Position numbers and translations under genes: made by a program. 14,718 nt of DNA from Desulfobulbaceae bacterium UBA2213 (GTDB taxonomy: Bacteria > Desulfobacterota > Desulfobulbia > Desulfobulbales > Desulfocapsaceae), in the NCBI GenBank assembly GCA_002327225.1, contig DCUN01000016.1, positions 8,225 to 22,942 on the forward strand, written 5' to 3'. The stretch's first letter is position 1; every line of letters begins with the position of its first letter. Below, one piece after another: positions 1 to 7,613 of the stretch. The notes below the pieces were generated by a model, which was not told the DNA's origin, did not search any database, and saw nothing but the letters and a program-made list of their open reading frames with translations.

Positions 1-2
1 TG

Positions 3-1157
3 AAGTATGCCCTTTGTGCCAGTGAGACCGAAGCCTTGCTGGCAGAGGTTCATTTCGGTAAAAAAGGAGCGTGCTCGGTGCGGTGTCTCTGCTCCTCGTC
101 AAGAAACCAGGGGGATGAAATTGCCGCCAATCGACTTTTTGCCAGTACCGGCAGTAAAAAGGCCAGAGTCGCCCTTGTCCTTCCCTTAAGTTCTTTTGAG
201 ATCGTTTCAGTGACGGTTCCAGCTGTCAACCGTGAGGCCGTGGCCAGGCTCCTGCCCTATAATCTCTCCAAAGTTCTTCGCTCCCCTGTGACCGATTATG
301 TCTATGACTGGCAGGTGGTGCAGACCTTTGCCGATCGTCTGGAGTTGACAGTCTATCTCTATCCGTTGGTGATGTTCAGGAAATTACAGCAGGATCTGCA
401 GGCGCGGCAGAAGGAGATAGCCTGGTTCGAGGCAGATGTTTTTTCTGCCTGCTCCTATCTTGAGCAGAGCGGTCTGGTCCAGGGAGACGGGGCTGTCCTC
501 TGTATTCTTGTCTGGCAGGGTTCGATCTCCATGGCTGTATATGAACAGGGGCGTATAAGCATGGCGCGTTCCGTTGATCTGCCTCTTCCCGCTGAAGCGT
601 ATTGCGATGAGGAGCTGTCCCCGGATGTGATTCAAGGTGTGGAGCAGGATGGTGGGCAAGAGGTGGCGGGGCAGAATGAAACGGCTCCCGCCGTGGATAG
701 CGGGCAGGAGATACTGTCGGTTGACGAGTTTGACCAAGCGGGACCTGAAGAAAAAGTCGCGAGTGACACCTTTGAAGACAGCGAAGATATCTTTGCCAGG
801 TTCAGTTTATGGCAGGACAATGACGCCACGCCCGCGAGAGTAGAGGCCGCTTCCGCTTCCGAAAACATGGTGGCGGAGGAAGAGACCAGTGAGCGGCGAG
901 GACGACAGGAGTGGCAGGGATATTTGCAGAATATCAATCTGGAGATCATGCGCACCAATGATTATAACGTCTCCGTCCTTAAGGGAAGACCGTTCACCAG
1001 GGTTTTTGTCGGGGGCGCTGAATCGTTTTACAGTGGTCTGAAACAGTTGATTAAAGGGGCTATGGATGTCCAGGTGGAGTGCTTTCCCCCTGGGAAAGTG
1101 GATGCCGATTGTGACCAGAATCTGGCGGCCCTCTGTGTTGGGGCGCTGCGGCGGTAA
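3..1157 (+). CDS. PilM/GspL-type actin-like assembly protein (5' partial)
   Basis: Cytoplasmic actin-like component of a type IV pilus / type II secretion inner-membrane platform. The frame is open to the left edge, so the true start lies outside the window; the TTG at 36 is not convincing because family members have more residues before the first conserved block. Visible blocks are a GspL/PilM-like stretch (RVALVLPLSSFEIVSVTVP, then a run beginning LLPYNLSK), a second stretch around ISMARSVDLPLP (near 558-592), and a C-terminal FVGGAESFYSGL block typical of the second subdomain. Between the last two, about 606-911, lies an insertion of about 100 residues that is very acidic (nearly 30 Asp/Glu, few basic) and looks disordered. 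The next gene begins 5 bases after the stop and encodes PilN, whose N-terminal motif is the known PilM ligand. MshI-like is an equally good name. The family is fairly sure, the exact orthology is not. Confidence 0.8.
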   Translation, partial: KYALCASETEALLAEVHFGKKGACSVRCLCSSSRNQGDEIAANRLFASTGSKKARVALVLPLSSFEIVSVTVPAVNREAVARLLPYNLSKVLRSPVTDYVYDWQVVQTFADRLELTVYLYPLVMFRKLQQDLQARQKEIAWFEADVFSACSYLEQSGLVQGDGAVLCILVWQGSISMAVYEQGRISMARSVDLPLPAEAYCDEELSPDVIQGVEQDGGQEVAGQNETAPAVDSGQEILSVDEFDQAGPEEKVASDTFEDSEDIFARFSLWQDNDATPARVEAASASENMVAEEETSERRGRQEWQGYLQNINLEIMRTNDYNVSVLKGRPFTRVFVGGAESFYSGLKQLIKGAMDVQVECFPPGKVDADCDQNLAALCVGALRR

Positions 1158-1162
1158 GGTCT

Positions 1163-1738
1163 ATGCTTGAACGAATCAATCTTGTCCCGCAACAGGCTCT
1201 TTCCCGGCGGATTAAAAGGGCGACCCCTTTTGTTTTTGGCGTTCTGCTGTGCCTTTCTGCCGGATTTTTCTTGTTTTTTATGCACTCCTTCGACAAGCAG
1301 ATCAGCGCTCTTGATAAAGAGATACGGGGCCTGCAAGTGAGAGATGATGCTCTCAGAAGTCAGCAGGCGGTGGTCAAGCAATTGACTGGAAACATTGATC
1401 ATTTGCGGGGAGAGGAAAAACAGTTACAGGAGATGGTGGCTAATCTGGCCATGATTCCTGAGCAGAAGCAATCTTTTTCAGCGTTGCTGGAAACGGTGGC
1501 CTTGATGCTCCCTCCTACTGTACGTTGTGAAAAGATTACCTTGGGCGCCAAAAACGGGCAGATCTCCGGTGAGGCGACCATCTATCGGGATTTGCCTGCA
1601 TTTGTACAGAAACTTGGCAACATACCCCGTTTACGGAATGTCTCTCTCTCTGTCCTCAATCAGGAGCAGAAGAAAGAGTCGTCTGTCCTTACTTTCAATA
1701 TCGTCTTTGAATTGCAGGAAGAGAAGGGCGTCAGATAG
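1163..1738 (+). CDS. pilN: PilN-like inner-membrane pilus assembly protein
   Basis: Bitopic inner-membrane protein of the alignment complex that connects cytoplasmic PilM to periplasmic PilO/PilP. The 191-residue product starts with MLERINLVPQ; residues 5-9 (INLVP) match the INLLP-type motif that in characterised PilN proteins inserts into a groove of PilM. One hydrophobic segment follows at about residues 21-42. A heptad-like charged region at about 44-92 is probably a coiled coil. The C-terminal domain at about 100-180 is the expected ferredoxin-like fold. The length is usual for the family. The ATG at 1163 is preceded by TAAGGT, which also contains the stop of the upstream gene, so translation is probably coupled. 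It is followed by 71 bases before the PilO-like gene. Confidence 0.88.
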   Translation: MLERINLVPQQALSRRIKRATPFVFGVLLCLSAGFFLFFMHSFDKQISALDKEIRGLQVRDDALRSQQAVVKQLTGNIDHLRGEEKQLQEMVANLAMIPEQKQSFSALLETVALMLPPTVRCEKITLGAKNGQISGEATIYRDLPAFVQKLGNIPRLRNVSLSVLNQEQKKESSVLTFNIVFELQEEKGVR

Positions 1739-1809
1739 CCAGACAGCAATATTTGTTTTAAGCGAGAAGTAGGAATGTCAGGGGGTTTTTCTGTGGAGAG
1801 GTCAGGGGA

Positions 1810-2502
1810 ATGGACGTGAATGTTGGTCAGAGACTAAAATTGTTATGGGGGCGTGTCGCCCATGACCCTGAGGCCCTTATTGAGGTGCGGCAGATTTTCT
1901 TGGCTCTGGTCATCGTGGTAATGGTCTGTTATGCCGCTCAAACCCTGCTGATCAAACCAAGACAAGAGAGCTTGCAGAAAAAAATCAGCCAGCAGAAGGA
2001 ACTGGTGGCAACCCTGGCCAATGGCGAGCCTGAGGCAATGGTTGCTACACAAATTCAGCAGTTCATGACAGAGAAAACGAAGCTGACGGAGAGGCTTGGC
2101 CAGCTCCGTTTCCAAAGGCAGTTATATCAGGAGCAGTTTCAGGCGGATAACAGTAAAGAACAGTTTTCCAATGTGATATTCACCTTGTTGCCGAACTCAC
2201 CTGTCAATATTGAAGGTGAATTCCTGCAGATGAACGTGATGGATGTCAGGTCGTTTGATCACTTTGATGTCAGTCCGGTCAATCTCCAGGGTGATGCCGA
2301 CTATCTGCAGTTTCTTACCTATCTGCGCTATCTGGAAAAACGGCCGGAGGTGGGCACAATCAGTGATCTTGTCCTGGAACAGTTCAGTCCAGAGGCTGAA
2401 CAACCGGGGATATCTCCAGAAGCTGTGACATCTGTGGATGCCTTTGCTCAACCTGTCCGGGTGCATTTCAGTCTGGTGCTTGGCCGGGTACAGCTTCGTT
2501 AA
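1810..2502 (+). CDS. pilO: PilO/MshJ-like inner-membrane pilus assembly protein
   Basis: Predicted 230-residue bitopic protein, partner of PilN in the inner-membrane alignment complex. It has a cytoplasmic N-terminus of about 27 residues, a single membrane helix at about 28-47 (LALVIVVMVCYAAQTLL), and then a Gln/Lys/Glu-rich coiled-coil region at about 50-115. A globular periplasmic domain at about 120-228 contains the stretch LQGDADYLQFLTYLRYLE, typical of the PilO/GspM ferredoxin-like domain. The ATG at 1810 has GGAGAGG at 1795-1801 with eight bases of spacing. Identification rests on topology, this domain stretch and position between pilN and the pilP-like gene, because PilO sequences are poorly conserved. 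GspM-like would be the alternative label. Confidence 0.8.
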   Translation: MDVNVGQRLKLLWGRVAHDPEALIEVRQIFLALVIVVMVCYAAQTLLIKPRQESLQKKISQQKELVATLANGEPEAMVATQIQQFMTEKTKLTERLGQLRFQRQLYQEQFQADNSKEQFSNVIFTLLPNSPVNIEGEFLQMNVMDVRSFDHFDVSPVNLQGDADYLQFLTYLRYLEKRPEVGTISDLVLEQFSPEAEQPGISPEAVTSVDAFAQPVRVHFSLVLGRVQLR

Positions 2503-2505
2503 CGC

Positions 2506-2511
2506 AGGGGG
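2506..2511 (+). promoter_or_regulatory. Ribosome binding site deciding a GTG start
   Basis: AGGGGG lies four bases after the pilO stop and seven bases before the GTG at 2519. It favours that GTG over the in-frame ATG at 2438, which lies inside pilO, and over the GTG at 2513, which is too close. The hydrophobic leader encoded directly after 2519 supports the same start. Confidence 0.55.
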
Positions 2512-2518
2512 CGTGGTC

Positions 2519-3019
2519 GTGGAAATCTGGAAAAATAAAAAATGGGGACGGGTACCCAACTGCTGTCTCATCTGCCTGGTGTGCTTGCTTTGCTTGCACA
2601 GTACTGAGCTCGGGGCGGTTGAGGTGGTGGAAACCGGACAGGGAAAGGTCTTGGTCGGTTCCGATCCGCTGGAGACCGGGGTGGCGAGGATTACCGACCC
2701 TGGATCTCGTGATCCGTTTAATTGGTCGGATGAGTTTATTGCTCAATATATGGCCAGGATGCTGAGCAGGCAGGACTCTTTTATTGAATTGCAGTTGTCG
2801 GGAATTGTGTGGAATCCGCAAGCGCCGCTGGCTATTATCAATAAGGTGCTTTTGAAAGAAGGTGAAATGATAGAAAATGTCACGGTCCTGAAGATATCTA
2901 AAGATTCTGTATTGCTTGCAAAGGATGGAGCTTTGCGGACCTTGTATTTTCAGCAGCGCATTATCGATCTTGGTACGAAATCTGCCGGGGCGGACAAAGG
3001 GAGTGAGAAAGGTAAATGA
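2519..3019 (+). CDS. PilP/GspC/MshK-like periplasmic linker protein
   Basis: Small exported protein (166 residues from the GTG at 2519) likely to bridge the PilN/PilO inner-membrane complex and the secretin. The N-terminus has basic residues (WKNKKWGR), then a hydrophobic leader with five Cys at residues 15-25, then a linker containing a DPF motif (GSRDPFNW), as often seen in PilP/GspB-type proteins. The C-terminal block at about 100-145 contains IELQLSGIVWNPQAPLAIIN followed by KVLLKEGEMIENVTVLKIS. This is the small beta-domain pattern of PilP and the GspC homology region (LxGI, AIIN, VxEGxxI, V, I). No canonical lipobox is seen, so it is either a signal-peptide or a signal-anchor protein rather than a clear lipoprotein. 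Its stop overlaps the secretin start (ATGA at 3016-3019), which indicates coupled translation. Confidence 0.75.
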   Translation: MEIWKNKKWGRVPNCCLICLVCLLCLHSTELGAVEVVETGQGKVLVGSDPLETGVARITDPGSRDPFNWSDEFIAQYMARMLSRQDSFIELQLSGIVWNPQAPLAIINKVLLKEGEMIENVTVLKISKDSVLLAKDGALRTLYFQQRIIDLGTKSAGADKGSEKGK

Positions 3020-4521
3020 GAGATGCTGAGAGAGGCCGGGGTGGGGCCGGGTGGCTGTCCGGAATGAAATGGAAGGCGACGTGCGGTCTATTTGCCTTGC
3101 TCCTGGGTTTAGGGTTTGTGGCGCAGTCTGCTTACGCCGAGGAAGGAAAAGGGCCGCTTATTGATCGTCTGCGTGGCAAGGCCGCGTCCGTGCAGGGTGA
3201 AAACTTGCCGGTGACCCTGCTCCTTCGGGGGATTTGCCGGCAGGCCAACGTCAATGTGATTGTTGATGAGTCTATTGTTGACACCATCTCCCTTGATCTG
3301 GAAAATGTCAGTCTGTATGATGTCTTTCACGTGGTCATGGATGCGAAAAAACTTCGTTTTTATGAGTCAAATAAGACCCTGCTTGTGGAGAAGGCCGATG
3401 CCTTGAAAAAAGATCAGAGAGACTTGGCGATGGTCAGGCTTTGTCCCGGTTTTGGAGATGTGACCCAGCACCTTAAGGAACTGGAGCTGGTAAAGAGTGA
3501 TATCGGCATCATGACCGTCTCCAGTGATGGCAACTGCCTGATTGTCAAGGATCATGAGGAAAACGTGGAGCGCATCAAACTGCTGCTTGCCGATCTTGAT
3601 CGTCCGGCCCCGCAGGTTCATATCAAGGCCAGGATTGTGACCATGGAAAAATCGGTTGCCAGGCAGCTGGGGATTAAATGGGGGTACGGCACATTGATGC
3701 GGGCGCCAGCCGATACTCTCAGTGCGGCCACTGATCTTTCCGTGGTGGATCCGACTACCAATATCCTTTTTGGTTTTATTCGCGACAACTGGTCTCTGGA
3801 TACGGAATTGTCCGCCCTGCAGGAGAAGAAACAACTGCGCCTGCTCTCCTCCCCCAGGGTCGTCGTGATTGATGGCCAGAAGGCTGAGATCAAACAGGGT
3901 AAGGAAGTTCCCTATGAGACTACCGGGACGAGTGATACCGCTGCCAGCACTTCTTTTCGCGAGGCCTTGTTGAGCCTCATCGTTACCCCGAAGATCCTGC
4001 AGAATAATTTTATCCGCCTGGATGTGAAGGTGACCAATGACTCCGTTGATGCCAATCAGATGAGTTCCAATAGTCAACCGTTGCTGAACAAACAGGAGAT
4101 TCAGACGAATCTGTTGCTGGAAGATGGAGTGACTGTGGTGATCGGCGGCATCCTGGCCAAGGACTCAGATCTTGGCAATCAGGAAGTTCCCTGGCTGGCG
4201 GACATCCCCGTGCTGGGCTATCTGTTTAAGAACCAGGCTGAGCTTGACAAGACGTATGAGCTCCTGGTTTTTTTAACGCCAACGATTATCAAAGAAGAAC
4301 ATGGATATTCGAGCCGGAAGCCCCTTGCTGGTAAGGGGAACAGCGAAGGCACCGAAAAGAAACCGATCACTGTTCCTTTTGCAGAGAAGGATTTTGAGCC
4401 AAAAACGGGGCAGTCAGGGGCCAGTGATCTGGCCCGGGATCCTTTTGTCATTCAGAATGAACAATACGTCGATGTCGACCCGGAACGGGGTGTTGACATT
4501 ACACCCTTGATCATGAAGTGA
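3016..4521 (+). CDS. pilQ: Outer-membrane secretin, PilQ/GspD/MshL family
   Basis: Multimeric outer-membrane gate through which the pilus or secreted substrate passes. The 501-residue product has a signal peptide ending at AYA (residues 39-41). There is an STN-type small domain at about 62-128, a second N-domain at about 136-196 ending DLDRPAPQVHIKARIV, and the secretin core at about 265-427. Hallmarks of the core are RLLSSPRVVVIDGQKAEIKQG, the stretch TNLLLEDGVTVVIGGIL, and VPWLADIPVLGYLFKNQ followed by ELLVFLTPTII. It is short for PilQ: no AMIN domain is seen. A tail of about 74 polar residues follows the core and ends DITPLIMK. The ATG at 3016 overlaps the upstream stop and has AAAGG at 3008-3012. 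An in-frame ATG at 3064 would give a more usual 25-residue signal peptide. The core motifs look more like PilQ than GspD. Confidence 0.9.
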   Translation: MRDAERGRGGAGWLSGMKWKATCGLFALLLGLGFVAQSAYAEEGKGPLIDRLRGKAASVQGENLPVTLLLRGICRQANVNVIVDESIVDTISLDLENVSLYDVFHVVMDAKKLRFYESNKTLLVEKADALKKDQRDLAMVRLCPGFGDVTQHLKELELVKSDIGIMTVSSDGNCLIVKDHEENVERIKLLLADLDRPAPQVHIKARIVTMEKSVARQLGIKWGYGTLMRAPADTLSAATDLSVVDPTTNILFGFIRDNWSLDTELSALQEKKQLRLLSSPRVVVIDGQKAEIKQGKEVPYETTGTSDTAASTSFREALLSLIVTPKILQNNFIRLDVKVTNDSVDANQMSSNSQPLLNKQEIQTNLLLEDGVTVVIGGILAKDSDLGNQEVPWLADIPVLGYLFKNQAELDKTYELLVFLTPTIIKEEHGYSSRKPLAGKGNSEGTEKKPITVPFAEKDFEPKTGQSGASDLARDPFVIQNEQYVDVDPERGVDITPLIMK

Positions 4522-4528
4522 GACCTGT

Positions 4529-4588
4529 TTCGCGAGCAAGCTCGCTCCTACGTGCGCTATTACGGGTAGGAGCGAGCTTGCTCGCGAA
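4529..4588. repeat. REPIN-like perfect inverted repeat
   Basis: The arms 4529-4551 and 4566-4588 are perfect 23-base reverse complements around a 14-base spacer. Each arm is itself a small palindrome (GCGAGC-AA-GCTCGC) next to a GTAGGAG / CTCCTAC end. Two REP units in opposite orientation are the definition of a REPIN. The sequence style matches REP elements well known in pseudomonads (GTAGGAGCGAGCTTGCTCGC), here in a quite different gene context. It sits seven bases after the secretin stop inside an operon, so its transcript hairpin could stabilise the upstream message or weaken expression of the downstream pair. No RAYT transposase is in the window. Confidence 0.85.
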
Positions 4589-4614
4589 TCAAGGCCGGCA
4601 ATGCAACCCACAGT

Positions 4615-4650
4615 TTATAGGTTTGTCACAAACCTGCAACAAACCTATAA
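4615..4650. repeat. Three-copy ACAAACCT cluster forming alternative hairpins
   Basis: AGGTTTGT at 4619-4626 can pair with either of two direct copies of ACAAACCT, at 4628-4635 (one-base loop) or 4639-4646. The longer pairing is 4615-4626 with 4639-4650, twelve perfect base pairs. It lies between the REPIN and the ATPase start, 57 bases before the ATG. It may be an operator with repeated half-sites or a leader structure; function is not known. Confidence 0.5.
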
Positions 4651-4706
4651 CATCAAGGTGAATAGTCACAGAGTTTTTTTATTCCAACGGGTTAGGAAAA
4701 GCATCG

Positions 4707-6347
4707 ATGGCAGTTCCACAGAAAAAACGATTTGGCGATATCCTGGTAGAAGGAGGATTGATTACCGCCACCCAGCTGCAGCAGGCCCTGGATTATGGGC
4801 GCGCTGAAGGAGTAAAACTCGGCAATGCCATGCAACGTCTCGGATTCGTTAACGAGATGGACATTGCCAAGACCTTATCCCGGCAGTTGCGGATTCCCTT
4901 TGTTGACCTTTCCAAGATTGTCATTGATCCAGTGCTGGCCAGGATCATTCCGGAGATGGTGGCCCGGAAGCATAAGGTCATCGCTATCGGCAGAAAGGAA
5001 GATCAGCTGCTGGTTGCCTTTGTTGATCCGTTGAATATCTTTGCCACCGATGAGGTGGACCGGCAGACCAAGGATCGGCTGGTTATCTGCATTGCCGTTG
5101 AAAGTCTTATTCTGGGCGCCATTGACACCATCTACACCAAGGCGGAGAAAGGTGGCGGGCAGGCCAAAAAAGGGGATGGCGACGAGTCTGAGGCAGTGGT
5201 CGCAGTCAATGAGATCATGTTGCAGGCGGTGAAAGAGGGGGCCAGCGATATCCATATTGAGCCGGATGAAGAAAAATTCCGGGTCCGGTTACGTGTGGAT
5301 GGCGTTCTCCAGTCGATCCGCGAATACCCCATGGAGCTCCATCCGAACATTGTCTCCAGGGTCAAGATCATGGCCAATCTGGACATTGGTGAGCGGCGCA
5401 AACCGCAGGATGGCCGTTTTGAGATCACGGTCGCCGGCCGCGGCTTTGATGTCAGAACCTCCACCCTGCCCTTGAACAAAGGGGAGAAGGTGGTGATGCG
5501 TCTGCTCGATAAGTCAAAGATTAAAATTAATCTTCATGAGCTCGGTTTTAGCGAGGACCAGCATCGGCTCTTTACTGAACACCTGGAGCGTCCGCATGAG
5601 ATCATCCTGGTGACAGGGCCTACCGGCAGTGGCAAGACCACAACTCTCTATGGCGCCCTCAATAAGATCAACGATGTGGGTCGCAATATCGTGACCGTCG
5701 AAGACCCGGTTGAGTATGAACTGCGCGGTGTGAATCAGGTCCAGGTCAATCCCAAGGCAGAGCTTACCTTTGTTACGGCCATGCGTTCTATTCTGCGCCA
5801 GGACCCTGATGTGGTGATGATCGGTGAGATCCGTGATGTCGAGACGGCGGAGATTGCCATGCAGGCGGCCCTGACCGGTCATCTGGTGCTCTCCACCCTG
5901 CATACCAATGATGCGGCAGGGGCGATTGCCCGCCTGGTTGATATGGGCATTGCTCCCTTTCTCATCGCCTCGTCGGTGGGATTGGTTGTGGCCCAGCGGC
6001 TGGTCAGGCTCCTGTGTCCGCAATGCAAACAGAGTTTTGTCCCGCCGGAAGGCGTGCAGCGTGATCTGGGGCTTGACTATGCGGCGGATCGTCATTTTTT
6101 CAGGGCTGTCGGCTGTCCCCAATGTGATGGCGGCGGCTATCGGGGGCGCGTTGCTATCTATGAAATCCTGCCGGTTTCCAATGCCCTTGAGACCATGATC
6201 ATGGAGAAGGCTTCCAGCCGGGTTCTGTTTCGCCAGGCGCAGAACGAAGGCTTGGTCTCCCTGCGCGAGGCAGGTTTAAGCAAGGTGGAGGCTGGTCTTA
6301 CCTCGCTTGAGGAGCTGATGCGGGTGACCATGGCAGACAGGGAATAG
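4707..6347 (+). CDS. gspE: GspE/PilB/MshE-type assembly ATPase with MshEN domain
   Basis: Hexameric cytoplasmic ATPase that powers pilus or pseudopilus polymerisation. The product has 546 residues. An N-terminal MshEN domain has its first motif at R8-G31 (RFGDILVEGGLITATQLQQA) and a second at L38-Q60; in MshE this domain binds cyclic di-GMP. A linker at about 148-160 is rich in Gly/Lys. The ATPase domain shows SDIHIEPDEEKFRVRLRVDG, Walker A GPTGSGKT at 304-311, the Walker B/Asp-box stretch DPDVVMIGEIRDVETAEIAM, and the His box LVLSTLHTNDA. A zinc-type tetracysteine module is present (CPQC 437-440 and CPQC 470-473), a feature of extension-type ATPases and not of PilT. AGGA at 4694-4697 precedes the ATG by nine bases. 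The platform gene follows after 11 bases. Whether the machine is a pilus (PilB/MshE) or a T2SS (GspE) cannot be decided from this gene. Confidence 0.93.
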   Translation: MAVPQKKRFGDILVEGGLITATQLQQALDYGRAEGVKLGNAMQRLGFVNEMDIAKTLSRQLRIPFVDLSKIVIDPVLARIIPEMVARKHKVIAIGRKEDQLLVAFVDPLNIFATDEVDRQTKDRLVICIAVESLILGAIDTIYTKAEKGGGQAKKGDGDESEAVVAVNEIMLQAVKEGASDIHIEPDEEKFRVRLRVDGVLQSIREYPMELHPNIVSRVKIMANLDIGERRKPQDGRFEITVAGRGFDVRTSTLPLNKGEKVVMRLLDKSKIKINLHELGFSEDQHRLFTEHLERPHEIILVTGPTGSGKTTTLYGALNKINDVGRNIVTVEDPVEYELRGVNQVQVNPKAELTFVTAMRSILRQDPDVVMIGEIRDVETAEIAMQAALTGHLVLSTLHTNDAAGAIARLVDMGIAPFLIASSVGLVVAQRLVRLLCPQCKQSFVPPEGVQRDLGLDYAADRHFFRAVGCPQCDGGGYRGRVAIYEILPVSNALETMIMEKASSRVLFRQAQNEGLVSLREAGLSKVEAGLTSLEELMRVTMADRE

Positions 6348-6358
6348 GGCCGGCAGAG

Positions 6359-7597
6359 ATGGCGACTTTTTTTTATGAGGCTATTCAGGCCGATGGCCAT
6401 CAGGTCTCGGGCAGGCATGCTGCCTCGACCGTGCAGGAGGTGGAGGTCTGGCTTTTGGGCCAGAGGCTCCATCCGGTGCTGATCAGGATTGCTGATCTTG
6501 AGGGCGCGGAGGAGGTTCAATCCTCTGCCGCACCTGGTTTCTGGCAGAGGCTGCAGGGAATCGGTGTGAATGATAAAATCCTCTTCTGCCGCCAGATGGC
6601 CACCATGCTGGGGGCCGGAGTGACCATTCTCCAGGCCCTGCAGATTATGGGGAGGCAGGTGGCGAATCCTCTTCTGGCCACGCTTCTTCTTGATGTTGCC
6701 GACCGCATTGAAGAAGGAGGCAGTCTCAGCGCCTCCTTTGCCATCTATCCCCGTCTGGCCACTCCCCTTTTCTTTAATATCGTCAAAGTGGGCGAGGAGA
6801 CCGGTACCCTTGACCGCTCCTTCCGCTATCTTGCCGAGCTCTACGAGAATGAAAAAGAAGTCAATGAGCGCATCAAGTCGGCCACCCGTTACCCCAAGAT
6901 CGTCATTACGGCCATCTTCGGCGCCACCTTCTTTCTCATGTCCTTTGTCGTTCCCAAGTTTATCTCCATGTTCAAAAACTCAAAGGTTGAGTTGCCGCTG
7001 CCCACCAGGATCCTCATCGGGATCAGTGATTTTATCGCCAGTTATTTCTGGCTGATCATTCTCATGGTGGTGGCACTGGTCATGGGCTACCGTCTGGCCA
7101 TGCGCTATACCAGTCACCGCACCCTGCGGGACCGCCTGTGGCTCATGACACCCATCTTCGGTGACCTCTCTTTGAAGATCTATCTGTCCAGGTTCTGCCG
7201 GGTCTTTTCCGTCCTGCTCAAAAGCGGGGTCAATATCATCAGGACCCTGGAGTTGTCGGCCACCGCCCTTGAAAATCTGGTGCTCTGGAATATTGTTGAC
7301 AAGGTGACGGGTGAGGTACGCGAGGGGGTGGAGATGCACGAGGCCATGCGCCGCTATCCCCTGTTCCCGGATATGATCGTTCAGATGATGGCCATTGGCG
7401 AGCAGTCAGGTCAGGTGGATGAGATGATGGACAAGGTGGCTGATTATTATGCGCAGGAAACGGAGTATATGATCAAGAATCTCTCCACCCTGCTGGAGCC
7501 CATCCTCCTTCTTTTCCTGGGACTGATGGTCGGCTTTCTGGCCCTGGCCATTTACATGCCGATGTGGAATATGATGAATGTGATGAAGGGCGGGTAA
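6359..7597 (+). CDS. gspF: GspF/PilC/MshG-type inner-membrane platform protein
   Basis: Polytopic inner-membrane protein on which the assembly ATPase acts to extract and polymerise pilin subunits. The 412-residue length is normal. After an N-terminal ~60-residue module (FFYEAIQADGHQVSGRHA) come two homologous T2SSF domains at about 75-198 and 278-400. The duplication is visible as FCRQMATMLGAGVTILQAL versus FCRVFSVLLKSGVNIIRTL, and as GEETGTLD versus GEQSGQVD. Three hydrophobic helices lie at about 181-204, 224-246 and 380-402. It starts 11 bases after the ATPase stop with only a weak Shine-Dalgarno sequence, so it is probably translated by coupling. It is the last gene of the operon; a REP-like palindrome follows 16 bases after its stop. 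Confidence 0.92.
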   Translation: MATFFYEAIQADGHQVSGRHAASTVQEVEVWLLGQRLHPVLIRIADLEGAEEVQSSAAPGFWQRLQGIGVNDKILFCRQMATMLGAGVTILQALQIMGRQVANPLLATLLLDVADRIEEGGSLSASFAIYPRLATPLFFNIVKVGEETGTLDRSFRYLAELYENEKEVNERIKSATRYPKIVITAIFGATFFLMSFVVPKFISMFKNSKVELPLPTRILIGISDFIASYFWLIILMVVALVMGYRLAMRYTSHRTLRDRLWLMTPIFGDLSLKIYLSRFCRVFSVLLKSGVNIIRTLELSATALENLVLWNIVDKVTGEVREGVEMHEAMRRYPLFPDMIVQMMAIGEQSGQVDEMMDKVADYYAQETEYMIKNLSTLLEPILLLFLGLMVGFLALAIYMPMWNMMNVMKGG

Positions 7598-7613
7598 GAG
7601 GGGAGCTTGCCCG

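Noticed and set aside
2438..2518. Upstream ATG start for the PilP-like gene
   Set aside because: It lies inside pilO, and the residues before Val at 2519 are not leader-like; a Shine-Dalgarno sequence supports 2519.
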